Origin: Paenibacillus xylanilyticus
GTDB taxonomy: Bacteria > Bacillota > Bacilli > Paenibacillales > Paenibacillaceae
DNA: 64,000 nt
Direction of reading: 5' to 3'
Assembly: GCF_013359935.1 (NCBI RefSeq)
Contig: NZ_JABMCB010000206.1
Location: 434,001 to 498,000 of the forward strand
The stretch's first letter is position 1. Each line of letters starts with the position of its first letter. Below the pieces are notes generated by a model. The model saw nothing but the letters and a program-made list of their open reading frames with translations, was not told the origin of the DNA and made no database searches. The translations under genes and the position numbers were made by a program. Positions 24,077 to 32,659 of this stretch are shown here, one piece after another.

Positions 24077-25515
24077 TGGAAGACCAGAAACGTCGTGTCG
24101 TAGTCGTAGGCGGAGGTCTGACCGGCCTTAGCGCGGCATTTTATATTCGAAAACACTACCGGGAAGCCGGGATTGAACCGAAGATTACACTGGTTGAGAA
24201 AAGTTCGTCCATGGGCGGCATGATTGAAACGCTGCACCGGGATGGATTTGTTATCGAAAAGGGACCGGATTCTTTTCTGGCTCGCAAAACCGCAATGATT
24301 GATCTGGCGAAAGAACTGGAAATCGATCATGAACTGGTTAGCCAGAATCCGGAATCGAAGAAAACGTATATCATGCAGCGTGGCAAGCTTCATCCAATGC
24401 CTGCCGGACTCGTTCTGGGTATCCCGACAGAGTTAAAGCCGTTTCTGAGAAGCGGACTGGTTTCTCCTGCGGGCAAGCTGCGTGCGTTGATGGATTTTTT
24501 GATCCCACCTCGCCGTTCAGCAGAGGATGAATCCCTCGGCTACATGATTGAACGCCGTCTCGGTCCGGAAGTGCTGGAAAACCTGACAGAGCCCCTGCTC
24601 GCCGGAATCTATGCTGGAGATATGCGGCGTCTGAGCCTTCAGGCGACATTCCCGCAATTTGGTGAAGTGGAACGGGATTATGGCAGTCTGATCCGCGGCA
24701 TGATGACAGGTCGGAAACCTGCGGAGACGCATACGGGAACGAAGAAAAGCGCGTTTTTGAATTTTCGTCAGGGACTTCAAAGCCTTGTTCATGCGCTTGT
24801 CCACGATATGCAGGATGTGGATCAGCGACTGAATACATCTGTACAATCGCTGGATGTTCAGACGGGTGACAGTGACCACGCCAGATACAGTGTGCAGCTC
24901 AGTAGCGGTGAGCGAATGGATGCGGATGACGTGATCATTACAGTCCCAACGTATGTAGCATCTGAACTGTTGAAATCCCATGTGGACACATCCGCGCTTG
25001 ACGCAATAAATTACGTGTCCGTAGCCAATGTGGTACTGGCTTTTGAGAAAAAGGATATTGAACATGTATTTGATGGATCTGGTTTCCTTGTTCCGCGTAA
25101 GGAAGGCCGGAATATTACAGCCTGTACCTGGACATCGACCAAATGGCTGCACACCAGCCCGGACGACAAGGTGCTGCTGCGTTGTTATGTCGGTCGTTCG
25201 GGAGATGAGCAGAACGTGGAACTTCCCGATGATGCACTGACGGATTTGGTGCTCAAAGATTTGCGGGAAACCATGGGTGTGGAAGCCGTTCCGATCTTCT
25301 CGGAGATTACCCGTCTTCGCAAATCCATGCCGCAGTATCCGGTAGGCCATCTTCAGCATATTGCGGCACTGCGTGAGGAACTTGGCAGCAAGCTGCCGGG
25401 CGTCTACATTGCAGGTGCTGGTTATGAAGGTGTCGGATTGCCGGACTGTATCAAACAGGCAAAAGAAATGTCACTTCAGGCGGTGCAAAAGCTGGCTGCA
25501 CAACAATCCAATTAA
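24076..25515 (+). CDS. hemY: Coproporphyrinogen/protoporphyrinogen III oxidase
   Basis: A 479-residue FAD enzyme (CgoX in the current naming) that oxidises coproporphyrinogen III to coproporphyrin III. The N-terminus VVVVGGGLTGLSAAFYI is the dinucleotide-binding Rossmann fold, followed by the glutamate loop VEKSSSMGGMIET; the C-terminal FAD-contact segment is PGVYIAGAGYEGVGLPDCI. ATG 24076 shares one base with the hemH stop codon; in-frame codons upstream belong to hemH. It closes the heme operon, which lacks hemQ in this window; the final decarboxylase must be elsewhere. A terminator follows directly. Confidence 0.94.
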   Translation: MEDQKRRVVVVGGGLTGLSAAFYIRKHYREAGIEPKITLVEKSSSMGGMIETLHRDGFVIEKGPDSFLARKTAMIDLAKELEIDHELVSQNPESKKTYIMQRGKLHPMPAGLVLGIPTELKPFLRSGLVSPAGKLRALMDFLIPPRRSAEDESLGYMIERRLGPEVLENLTEPLLAGIYAGDMRRLSLQATFPQFGEVERDYGSLIRGMMTGRKPAETHTGTKKSAFLNFRQGLQSLVHALVHDMQDVDQRLNTSVQSLDVQTGDSDHARYSVQLSSGERMDADDVIITVPTYVASELLKSHVDTSALDAINYVSVANVVLAFEKKDIEHVFDGSGFLVPRKEGRNITACTWTSTKWLHTSPDDKVLLRCYVGRSGDEQNVELPDDALTDLVLKDLRETMGVEAVPIFSEITRLRKSMPQYPVGHLQHIAALREELGSKLPGVYIAGAGYEGVGLPDCIKQAKEMSLQAVQKLAAQQSN

Positions 25516-25518
25516 CTT

Positions 25519-25573
25519 AAGGCTGTCTTGATTGCGGATAAAATTTATCTGCAGGAGAGGCAGTCTTTTTTTA
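25519..25573 (+). terminator. Terminator of the heme operon
   Basis: AAGGCTGTC pairs with GGCAGTCTT (two G-U pairs) around an A/T-rich inner hairpin, then seven T residues. Confidence 0.75.
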
Positions 25574-25692
25574 TGCGGGGAAGCATCCATTGGTGATGCA
25601 GGAAATTTGGTTTCATGTGAATTGAGTGATGGAAATCCAGGATATGCCTGATATAATGATAAAGGATTGCTGTAGAAGAAGAGGAGCTGCCT

Positions 25693-27102
25693 ATGTATCC
25701 CCCAAGATCGAATCGAAGTAATCAAAAGAAAAAAGAAAAACGTGCTCGCAGACGAATCATCTGGATGATCAATCTGTTTCTGATTGCTGCAATCGGAGGG
25801 GTAGGCATATATTACGCAGCAGGGATACAGAAACAGCAAGCGGAGCCAGCGACGAATGAAGCTGTAGTGGAGCAACAACCGGCCGATCGCGAGGATGCCA
25901 AGGGCGGAGAGCAGGTTGAATCTCCTGAAGCGGATTCGGATGTAAAACCGGAAGACTCCGGATTAAACAGCCCCGAGACCGGTATAGCTGAAGATGAGAG
26001 CGTTTCATCCGGTAGTGAACCGGCAGGTTCGGGTGGAAAGAAATCGGAACAGGAGTCAAAATCCGGGCCAAAAGGAACGGAAACGGACAAACCCTCCGAT
26101 CCGAAGGAGAATGACAGTTCGGACAATAAGAAGACAGTACCGCTGCCTACAGGTTCAGGGAAGAATGTGACCATTAATTTTGTTGGTGATATTCAATTCT
26201 CTGGTAAAGTGGCCGAATTGCTGGATAAGAACGGCTACGAGTATCCTTTTGCGAAGCTTGGCAGTCTGTTCAACAACGACGATTTGACCGTAGGCAACCT
26301 GGAGACACCCATAACTCTGGGCGGGACGGCTGCCGCAGACAAGACTTATGTTTACAAATCTTCGCCAAAAGCACTGGCAGCAATGGCTGATGCTGGATTT
26401 GACGCTGTAAATCTGGCCAACAATCATATTTTGGATCAGGGCGTTGAAGGTCTTGTGGATACGCTAACCTATCTTCAGGAATATGGCATGGCTCATACTG
26501 GAGCTGGTATGAACAAGGAAGAGGCCTATGCACCAGCGTATCTGGAACGGAAAGGCATCAAGATTGCGCTGCTTGGCTTCAGCCGGGTTGTGCCTGAAGC
26601 GAGCTGGAAGGCAGAAGGCAACCGAGCGGGAGTGGCCGAAGCCTACAATTCCACAGGAGCGGTAAGTGCGATTCAGGAAGCTCGTCAGAAGGCAGATCTC
26701 GTCATCGTGATAGCGCATTGGGGAGAGGAACGTGTCAGCACACCCAATGATGATCAGACCCGGCTGGCACATGAGTTTGTGGATGCGGGAGCGGATCTCG
26801 TTATTGGTGGACATCCGCACGTGCTGCAGGGAGTGGAGTTTTACAAGGGCAAGTGGATCGCGTACAGCACAGGGAATTTTATTTTCTCAAAATCAACAAC
26901 AGAAGAAACCTGGAAAACTGCTGTTTTCCAGGCAGAATGCAGCGCGGAAGCGAAATGCAGCATGAAAATCATCCCGTATGAGGCGGGACTCGGCCAGGCG
27001 ATTCCAATGTTAGGTGAAGCCAACAAGCTGTTATTGGAGCAAATGACCAGGCTCTCACCAGGCATTCGTTTTGATGCGGATGGAGTGGCCTCAACAAGCT
27101 GA
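25693..27102 (+). CDS. CapA-family membrane-anchored metallophosphatase-fold protein
   Basis: A 469-residue protein. A basic N-terminus (KKKEKRARRR) and one transmembrane helix at about residues 24-43 anchor it outside the cell. Residues about 50-150 are a disordered linker very rich in E, S, D, P, G and K. The CapA domain follows, with NFVGDIQFSGKV (metal-binding Asp), VGNLETPIT, NLANNHILDQG (Asn-His) and IGGHPHVLQGVEFYKG. CapA is part of poly-gamma-glutamate export in Bacillus, but capB and capC are absent here. Stand-alone members of this family have unknown roles, possibly in wall polymers or spores. It may be cotranscribed with the phosphodiesterase gene 35 bp on. Confidence 0.85.
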   Translation: MYPPRSNRSNQKKKEKRARRRIIWMINLFLIAAIGGVGIYYAAGIQKQQAEPATNEAVVEQQPADREDAKGGEQVESPEADSDVKPEDSGLNSPETGIAEDESVSSGSEPAGSGGKKSEQESKSGPKGTETDKPSDPKENDSSDNKKTVPLPTGSGKNVTINFVGDIQFSGKVAELLDKNGYEYPFAKLGSLFNNDDLTVGNLETPITLGGTAAADKTYVYKSSPKALAAMADAGFDAVNLANNHILDQGVEGLVDTLTYLQEYGMAHTGAGMNKEEAYAPAYLERKGIKIALLGFSRVVPEASWKAEGNRAGVAEAYNSTGAVSAIQEARQKADLVIVIAHWGEERVSTPNDDQTRLAHEFVDAGADLVIGGHPHVLQGVEFYKGKWIAYSTGNFIFSKSTTEETWKTAVFQAECSAEAKCSMKIIPYEAGLGQAIPMLGEANKLLLEQMTRLSPGIRFDADGVASTS

Positions 27103-27137
27103 TACAAGAATGAAAACGTCTAAGGAGTGGGAAATAA

Positions 27138-27881
27138 ATGAGCAACCTATGTGTAGCGCACCGTGGATTTTCTTCCACAGCACCTGAGAATACGATGGCA
27201 GCCTTTCGGCTTGCCATGGAACAGCCCTATGTAACGTGGATCGAACTGGACGTACAATTGTCTCGTGATGGTGTGCCTGTGGTCATTCACGACTTCTCGT
27301 TTAACCGGACGACCAATGGAGAAGGGCTTGTACGAGAGACGAATTGGTCTGATATCCAGAAGCTGGATGCAGGGAGCTGGAAGTCCAAGGAGTATACGGG
27401 GGAGCGCGTTCCAGCGTTAAGTGAAGTCCTGGACAGCTGCAAGGGGAAGGTACGTCTGAATATTGAGTTGAAAACTCAAGGAGACATGTATCCGGGCTTG
27501 CCGGCAGCCGTAATTGAGGAAGTACGAAAAAGAAATATGCAGGATGAAGTCGTCTTTACTTCATTTGAACCTGCTGCGCTCGCCGAAGCCAAGAAACTTG
27601 CACCCGAGATCACTACCGGTCTCATCATTGATGCACGCCCGGGAGATCTTTTAGCCAGACTGCGTCAATTGGGTTGTGGCTTCCTGTCCATCGGTTACAC
27701 GAATGTGGATAAATCGCTGATGCGTGAAATGAAGAACGATGGCATTCAGGTTATGGCCTGGACTGTAGATGACAAAACCATTATGAAGCGCTTGGCGGCC
27801 ATCGACCCTGAACTCATGCTGTGCACGAATCGTCCGGACGCTTGGCATCAGGCATTGCAGAAGTCGAGCAATCAGGTATAG
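27138..27881 (+). CDS. Glycerophosphodiester phosphodiesterase
   Basis: A 247-residue TIM-barrel enzyme that cleaves glycerophosphodiesters to glycerol-3-phosphate and an alcohol. Conserved residues are visible in AHRGFSSTAPENTMAAF (His-Arg and the metal glutamate), WIELDVQLSRDG (Glu-Asp) and VVIHDFSFNRTT (the second histidine). There is no signal peptide, so it acts in the cytoplasm like UgpQ/YhdW-type proteins and salvages phospholipid or teichoic acid breakdown products. TAAGGAG precedes ATG 27138, and the gene follows the CapA gene closely. Confidence 0.92.
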   Translation: MSNLCVAHRGFSSTAPENTMAAFRLAMEQPYVTWIELDVQLSRDGVPVVIHDFSFNRTTNGEGLVRETNWSDIQKLDAGSWKSKEYTGERVPALSEVLDSCKGKVRLNIELKTQGDMYPGLPAAVIEEVRKRNMQDEVVFTSFEPAALAEAKKLAPEITTGLIIDARPGDLLARLRQLGCGFLSIGYTNVDKSLMREMKNDGIQVMAWTVDDKTIMKRLAAIDPELMLCTNRPDAWHQALQKSSNQV

Positions 27882-28005
27882 ACGCCAGGGTTAATTATAA
27901 TTGCAAGGTTACACATAGCATCAGAATATTATAGGTCGTAGCTACTTAACCGAAAACATATGCTTCATATTTGCTAAAGAATCCGATAAAGGTGGTCATA
28001 TCCCG

Positions 28006-28638
28006 ATGCTCTCAAATATTCGCAACGTATACTGTGTAGGACGCAATTATAGACTTCATGCGGAGGAGTTGGGTAACGCGGTTCCGGATGAACCGATGAT
28101 CTTCATGAAACCTTCCCATGCGGTTGTACCCTTGAACGGAGAGGCGATCGAACTGCCTGCTTCCCAAGGGGAAGTTCACTATGAGGCTGAACTGGTCGTT
28201 CAAATTGGCCGGAGTTATGAATCAGGTGTTGCTTTGGAGGATTTGATTGAATCTTACGCGTTTGGCATCGACTTTACATTACGTGATGTACAGACCGTGA
28301 TCAAGAAGAAAGGCCACCCGTGGACCGCGGCCAAAGGATTCAAAAATTCCGCACCTGTAAGTGGTTTTCAGGCATTTTCCGGAACAGAAGCGCTGCTTGA
28401 TAAAGACTTTACGCTGACCAAGAATGGGGTTGAAGTTCAGCGAGGCAACATTCGCAACATGATTTTTGACCTTCAACACATTATTGGTTATGTAGGGCAG
28501 CATTATGGTCTTGGCGAAGGAGATGTCATTTTCACCGGGACTCCGGAGGGAGTGGGACCAACCGTAGAGGGTGATGTGCTCGAACTCGCTTGGGATGGTC
28601 AATCTGTTGGAAAATGTACCATTGCAGCAGCGAAATAA
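28006..28638 (+). CDS. Fumarylacetoacetate hydrolase-family protein
   Basis: A 210-residue protein of the FAH superfamily, which hydrolyses or decarboxylates beta-diketones and oxaloacetate-like compounds. The metal-binding acidic pair is in EVHYEAELVVQIG (ExE) and the aspartate in GIDFTLRDVQ; GDVIFTGTPEGVGP is the C-terminal signature loop. The N-terminal NVYCVGRNYRLHAEELG with IFMKPSHAV is typical of short bacterial members (YcgM/FAHD1-like). FAHD1 relatives act as oxaloacetate decarboxylases or acylpyruvases, so the true substrate is undecided. AAAGGTGG precedes ATG 28006, and a terminator follows. Confidence 0.9.
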   Translation: MLSNIRNVYCVGRNYRLHAEELGNAVPDEPMIFMKPSHAVVPLNGEAIELPASQGEVHYEAELVVQIGRSYESGVALEDLIESYAFGIDFTLRDVQTVIKKKGHPWTAAKGFKNSAPVSGFQAFSGTEALLDKDFTLTKNGVEVQRGNIRNMIFDLQHIIGYVGQHYGLGEGDVIFTGTPEGVGPTVEGDVLELAWDGQSVGKCTIAAAK

Positions 28639-28675
28639 TCTGATCTGTTCCGTATCAAATAAACAGGAAATTATT

Positions 28676-28702
28676 AAAGGGGCGGGAAACCGCTCCTTTT
28701 TT
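28676..28702 (+). terminator. Terminator of the FAH-family gene
   Basis: AAAGGGGCGG pairs with CCGCTCCTTT around a GAAA loop, then a T run. Confidence 0.9.
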
Positions 28703-28742
28703 CATGCCCATAAATATAAATGAACACACAGGTGGTACGAAA

Positions 28743-29150
28743 TTATGCCCACTCATACGAGGTGGTAGCACTCTCTAATACGAGTTCGTCCAGCTCTGCA
28801 AGTTGTGCCATGTACTGCTCTTCGCTAATACTTCCACTTGCCAGACGATCATCCAGCTGCTGTCTGAGTTGATTGACCTGCAAAGCCACGACCTGATTGA
28901 AATCCCCATCATTTTCTTCGGCAATCGTTTGTAGCGACTTGCCTGCGTAGAGATCCTGATACAGATTTTCTTCTGAGGATTGATTCAGTGCGTTCATCAG
29001 CTCATCCTTACTCTCATCCTTGGTATTTATACTTACAATGGACCACTCCGTTAAAGGGATCGGGGAAATGGCTGATTTGCTCCAGGCAGTTCCTGCAAAG
29101 GACATGGTTACAATCATCGTTCCCACAAACATAACGCGTTTCATGTTCAT
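28743..29150 (-). CDS. Putative secreted protein of unknown function
   Basis: A 135-residue product started at ATG 29150 (GAGG about ten bases upstream). Residues 1-25 look like a signal peptide (MNMKR, a hydrophobic core, then AGTAWSKS with a possible cleavage after AWS). The mature part is acidic and helical, with repeated glutamine/leucine patterns (LQVNQLRQQLDDRLASGSISEEQYMAQLAELDELV). The IAEENDGDFNQVVALQVNQL segment recalls small extracellular helical proteins that are repeated in Paenibacillus genomes. I do not recognise a family with a known role. Confidence 0.65.
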   Translation of the reverse strand: MNMKRVMFVGTMIVTMSFAGTAWSKSAISPIPLTEWSIVSINTKDESKDELMNALNQSSEENLYQDLYAGKSLQTIAEENDGDFNQVVALQVNQLRQQLDDRLASGSISEEQYMAQLAELDELVLESATTSYEWA

Positions 29151-29312
29151 TCTTGTCAACCTCATTTCTGTTTTAAAGTACGAATGGGATCGTAGCTTAG
29201 TCTTGATGTTTTGAGCTGAGATTAGTTTAACCGGGGAAGCTGAAGTGAAACTTAAATTCGGATAAATAAATCCTAACCCGCAGAAAGTTTGAATATTTTT
29301 ACTAATTCTTAC

Positions 29313-29342
29313 TTGACAGGTTGGGTTAGTTGGTTATATGAT
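29313..29342 (+). promoter_or_regulatory. Promoter of the marR-arylsulfotransferase-ABC operon
   Basis: TTGACA at 29313-29318 and TATGAT at 29337-29342 with an 18-bp spacer. The predicted transcript starts near 29349, about 157 bases before the marR start codon, and crosses a terminator-like hairpin. Confidence 0.65.
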
Positions 29343-29417
29343 GATCTTAATTATTTTAACACTCATTAAATGAACAGTGAAATAAATTGAATACAGATGC
29401 GAGCTGATTGGACCACC

Positions 29418-29465
29418 AAAGGCTCCCGGGACTACTCCATATGGAATGTCTTCGGGAGCCTTTTT
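29418..29465 (+). terminator. Terminator-like hairpin inside the marR leader
   Basis: AAAGGCTCCCG pairs with CGGGAGCCTTT around an inner palindrome TCCATATGGA, followed by TTTTTG. It lies between the only good promoter and marR, so it either attenuates the operon or ends a separate RNA of about 115 nt. Confidence 0.75.
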
Positions 29466-29505
29466 GTGTACTGGCTAACGTTTCGATTGGATAGGAGGAG
29501 ATGAA

Positions 29506-30063
29506 ATGAGCGAGAGAGAGTGGGATGCGTTGGAGAAAACGGATTGGCTGTTTCGCAAAATGGTCAGGCGATTCGTCAAGGAGCGGGATCGCATAACGGT
29601 GGAAGGCATCAGCCTGCCGGGCATGCTCATCCTGCATAAAATTATTCGAGAAGGAGAACAGCGGCTGGGGGATCTGGCTGAACAGCTCGACTTCACTTCC
29701 GGTGCCATAACCGCATTAACTGACAAGCTTGAGAAAAAGGGGCTTACGATCCGCAGACGCAAGGAAGACGATCGCCGGACAGTCCTGCTGGACATTACCG
29801 CTAAAGGCCGGGAGATGTATGACCGCAACAGCAATATCGGTGCCCGATGTATCACGCTTCTGTTTGAGGGGTTTACAGCAGCGGAGCTCGAACTGCAAAG
29901 CCAATTTTATGAGCGGGTGATCGCGAATCTGGAAGGGTTCTCAGACACACTGCTGGAGCTGGCGGAGAGCAACACGAGAGACGATAGAGATCCGTCCGTT
30001 GACAATGTCCTTGAACAGAAGCAAAAGGGGAATTCCGGGAAGAGCAACTATCTCAGTTACTAA
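29506..30063 (+). CDS. MarR-family transcriptional regulator
   Basis: A 185-residue winged-helix protein. The recognition helix and wing are clear at about residues 60-105: LGDLAEQLDFTSGAITALTDKLEKKGL followed by RRRKEDDRRTVLLDIT. Flanking helices form the dimer interface, and the last 25 residues are charged and variable. MarR proteins often sense phenolic or aromatic ligands and repress their neighbours. It is the first gene of a five-gene unit with the arylsulfotransferase-like gene and an ABC importer, which makes an aromatic sulfate or sulfonate a plausible ligand (inference). TAGGAGGAG precedes ATG 29506. Confidence 0.9.
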   Translation: MSEREWDALEKTDWLFRKMVRRFVKERDRITVEGISLPGMLILHKIIREGEQRLGDLAEQLDFTSGAITALTDKLEKKGLTIRRRKEDDRRTVLLDITAKGREMYDRNSNIGARCITLLFEGFTAAELELQSQFYERVIANLEGFSDTLLELAESNTRDDRDPSVDNVLEQKQKGNSGKSNYLSY

Positions 30064-30116
30064 CGTTTGACCAGCACTGAAAATCAACAAACCAATCCAA
30101 GGGAGAGATGAGAACG

Positions 30117-31565
30117 ATGGGACATTCAACAATTTATCCAACAGGAGCAACGCTGTATAATCCGGAAAAAGCTTGGGGTGGTTACACGGTATATCAGGCA
30201 GGTGAAGAAGGCGTTGTATTAATTGATATGAACGGTAAGGAAGTTCATTTGTGGAAAGGTCTGCTCGGATTTCCGGCCAAGATTTTCCCAGGCGGTTATG
30301 TGCTGGGAAGCACAGGCAGAAGAGATCCGAAGTTTGGTATTCAGGATAATGTAGATCTGGTTCAAGTGGATTGGGAAGGCAACATCGTGTGGAAATACAA
30401 CAGCTATGAGCATATTGAAGATCCGGGGTACGAACCATTGTGGTACGCCCGCCAGCACCATGATTATCAGCGTGAGGGCAATCCGGTAGGTTACTATGCA
30501 CCTGGTCTTGCTCCCAAAACGCAGGGAGGCAAGACATTGATACTGGCTCACAAAAACGTAAGCAATCCGCAAATTTCGGATAAACCTTTGCTCGATGATG
30601 CCATTATCGAAGTGGATTGGGAAGGGAATGTGTTGTGGGAATGGCTTCCGAACGAGCATTTTGAAGAACTTGGTTTTGATGAGGCGGCACGCAATGTACT
30701 GTACCGTGATCCCAACACGCGCTCATTTGGTCACCTTGGTGGCGGTGTAGGTGATTGGCTGCATATAAACTCAGCTTCCTATGTTGGCCCCAACCGGTTC
30801 TATGAAGCGGGAGACGAGCGTTTTAACCCGGATAACATCATATGGGATGCTAGAGAAGCCAACATAATTGCCATTACGGACAGACAGAGCGGCAAGATTG
30901 TATGGAAACTGGGTCCGGATTATTCCTCTCCTGAAGCGAAGCATATCGGCACCATTATCGGACAGCATCATGCACATATCATTCCTCAAGGTCTGCCGGG
31001 TGAGGGGAATCTGCTGGTGTTTGATAATGGAGGATGGGCAGGTTATGGTCTCCCGAATCCGGCTTCTCCATACGGCTTGAAACATGCTGTTCGTGATCAT
31101 TCACGCGTGCTTGAGATTGACCCGTTGACGTTGGAAATAGTGTGGCAATACACATCTGCCGAAGCAGGGTTTTCCGTCCCAACCGATTCGTATAAATTCT
31201 ACAGTCCATATATCAGCTCCGCCCAGCGTTTGCCTAACGGTAATACCTTGATTACAGAAGGGTCTAACGGCAGATTGTTCGAAGTAACAGCTGAGCACGA
31301 GCTGGTGTGGGAGTATATTTCTCCATACAAAGATGGGCGTAATACCAATATGGTGTACCGTTCGTATCGTGTTCCATATCAATGGGTTCCTCAACTGGAG
31401 AAGCCGGAAGAGGTGGCGATTGAAGCCATTGATGTATCTGCCTACAGAGTGCCGGGAGCAGCACCCAAAGGCTCTGAATCTGTAGTCAATGTGGAGACAA
31501 CGCTGCCGTTTGTTGAAGGCGCAGCTTGCGTAGCAACATCGGATGAGGGGAAACAAGGCGGTTAA
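30117..31565 (+). CDS. Arylsulfotransferase (ASST)-like protein
   Basis: A 482-residue protein built of beta-propeller-type repeats with recurring D-x-x-G-N-x-x-W-x-y blades (VDWEGNIVWKY, VDWEGNVLWEW, SGKIVWKLG, TLEIVWQYT), as in the arylsulfotransferase family that moves a sulfuryl group between phenols. GQHHAHIIPQG followed by GNLLVFDNGGWAGYG corresponds to the conserved histidine region near the active site. E. coli ASST is periplasmic, but no signal peptide is visible here, so the protein is probably cytoplasmic. ATG 30117 has GGGAGAG at workable spacing; ATG 30108 is too close to it. It lies between marR and an ABC importer. A non-catalytic propeller cannot be excluded. Confidence 0.75.
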   Translation: MGHSTIYPTGATLYNPEKAWGGYTVYQAGEEGVVLIDMNGKEVHLWKGLLGFPAKIFPGGYVLGSTGRRDPKFGIQDNVDLVQVDWEGNIVWKYNSYEHIEDPGYEPLWYARQHHDYQREGNPVGYYAPGLAPKTQGGKTLILAHKNVSNPQISDKPLLDDAIIEVDWEGNVLWEWLPNEHFEELGFDEAARNVLYRDPNTRSFGHLGGGVGDWLHINSASYVGPNRFYEAGDERFNPDNIIWDAREANIIAITDRQSGKIVWKLGPDYSSPEAKHIGTIIGQHHAHIIPQGLPGEGNLLVFDNGGWAGYGLPNPASPYGLKHAVRDHSRVLEIDPLTLEIVWQYTSAEAGFSVPTDSYKFYSPYISSAQRLPNGNTLITEGSNGRLFEVTAEHELVWEYISPYKDGRNTNMVYRSYRVPYQWVPQLEKPEEVAIEAIDVSAYRVPGAAPKGSESVVNVETTLPFVEGAACVATSDEGKQGG

Positions 31566-31605
31566 AGGCTAGCGATGATAAAACGATCGAACGGGGGGCA
31601 ATATT

Positions 31606-32634
31606 GTGAAAAAAACAGCCATTTTAAAGGGAGCATGGATCATGCTCCTCTCCATGACATTCATATTATCCGGATGTTCTTCAAACGGAACGATATCCGA
31701 AGCGAAGGGCGGCTCCGCCAGTGATGCCGCCAAGGTAAAGATTCGCATCGCGGATACAAGCACTAACCCGACGTTCAGGGTAGCCATTGCCAAAGGCTTC
31801 TTCGAAAGCCAAGGTATTGATGCAGAAAGTATTACGTTCGGTTCACCGGCAGAAGGCGTGAATGCACTGTTTATCAAGCAGGTGGACATTGCCTACGGCG
31901 CTGACTTCCCTGTGTTGAATGCTCTGGCCAAAGGGGATTATTCCATCATTGCTTCTGCCGGTCAGACGACGGATGAAGCAGCAGCTGCATGGAAGCTGTA
32001 TGCCAAGGAGGAGATTCAGTCTGGTGCCGACTTGAAGGGCAAGAAAGTGAGTTTTATTCGTGGTACGTTTATTCCGTATCTGTGGGATGAGTATTTGAAG
32101 GATCAGGGACTGGCACTTGGTGATGTGACACAGGTTGGTCAAGGTGCCTTCGACGAATCCTACATTGCATTGAAGCAAGGAGAACTGGATGCCACCTGGG
32201 TAATCGGCTCTGCTTTAACTGACAAGTTCGATACACTCGAAGGTGTACATCAGCTGACAGATATGTCCCAGACTCCGGTAAGGCTTGGCATGGGACTGGT
32301 CGCAAGCAATGAGTTCATCGAGGATAATCCCGAAACGGTAAAGGGTTTTCTTGTGGCACTGGATGAAGCTGCGACATATGCCCAAGCGCATCCTGAAGAG
32401 GTAGCAGATCTAATGTATAAAGAGACAAAACAACCCAAGGAGGCTACGTTGAAGGATCTTCCCATCAATCCGTGGGTTGTCGGATTTACTCAGGAAGCCT
32501 ATGACAGTTTGGCAGGACAAAAGCAATATATGGTGGATAACGGGATCATTGAGCAGGACTTCGATCTTAAAGGCAAGTTGAACCTGGAACTCCTGAAGCA
32601 GGCACTGCCCGATAAAGTAACATATACCGAATAA
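31606..32634 (+). CDS. ABC transporter substrate-binding lipoprotein (SsuA/NMT1-like)
   Basis: A 342-residue lipoprotein. The N-terminal signal ends in the lipobox FILSGC, with lipidation at cysteine about 25. The mature protein has the NMT1/SsuA-like pattern: VKIRIADTSTNPTFRVAIAKGFFESQGID, a PAEGVNALFIKQVDIAYGADFP segment that lines the ligand cleft, and two alpha/beta lobes. The family binds sulfonates, taurine, nitrate or thiamine precursors. GTG 31606 follows a run of G residues acting as the ribosome site. Together with the ATPase and permease it makes a full importer; the neighbouring arylsulfotransferase points to sulfonates or sulfate esters. Confidence 0.88.
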   Translation: MKKTAILKGAWIMLLSMTFILSGCSSNGTISEAKGGSASDAAKVKIRIADTSTNPTFRVAIAKGFFESQGIDAESITFGSPAEGVNALFIKQVDIAYGADFPVLNALAKGDYSIIASAGQTTDEAAAAWKLYAKEEIQSGADLKGKKVSFIRGTFIPYLWDEYLKDQGLALGDVTQVGQGAFDESYIALKQGELDATWVIGSALTDKFDTLEGVHQLTDMSQTPVRLGMGLVASNEFIEDNPETVKGFLVALDEAATYAQAHPEEVADLMYKETKQPKEATLKDLPINPWVVGFTQEAYDSLAGQKQYMVDNGIIEQDFDLKGKLNLELLKQALPDKVTYTE

Positions 32635-32659
32635 CCTAATACGTATTGGAGGTATCCTT

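Noticed and set aside
29343..29465. T-box or SAM riboswitch upstream of marR
   Set aside because: No T-box AGGGTGGNACC motif and no SAM-box core were found; only a promoter and a terminator-like hairpin are visible.
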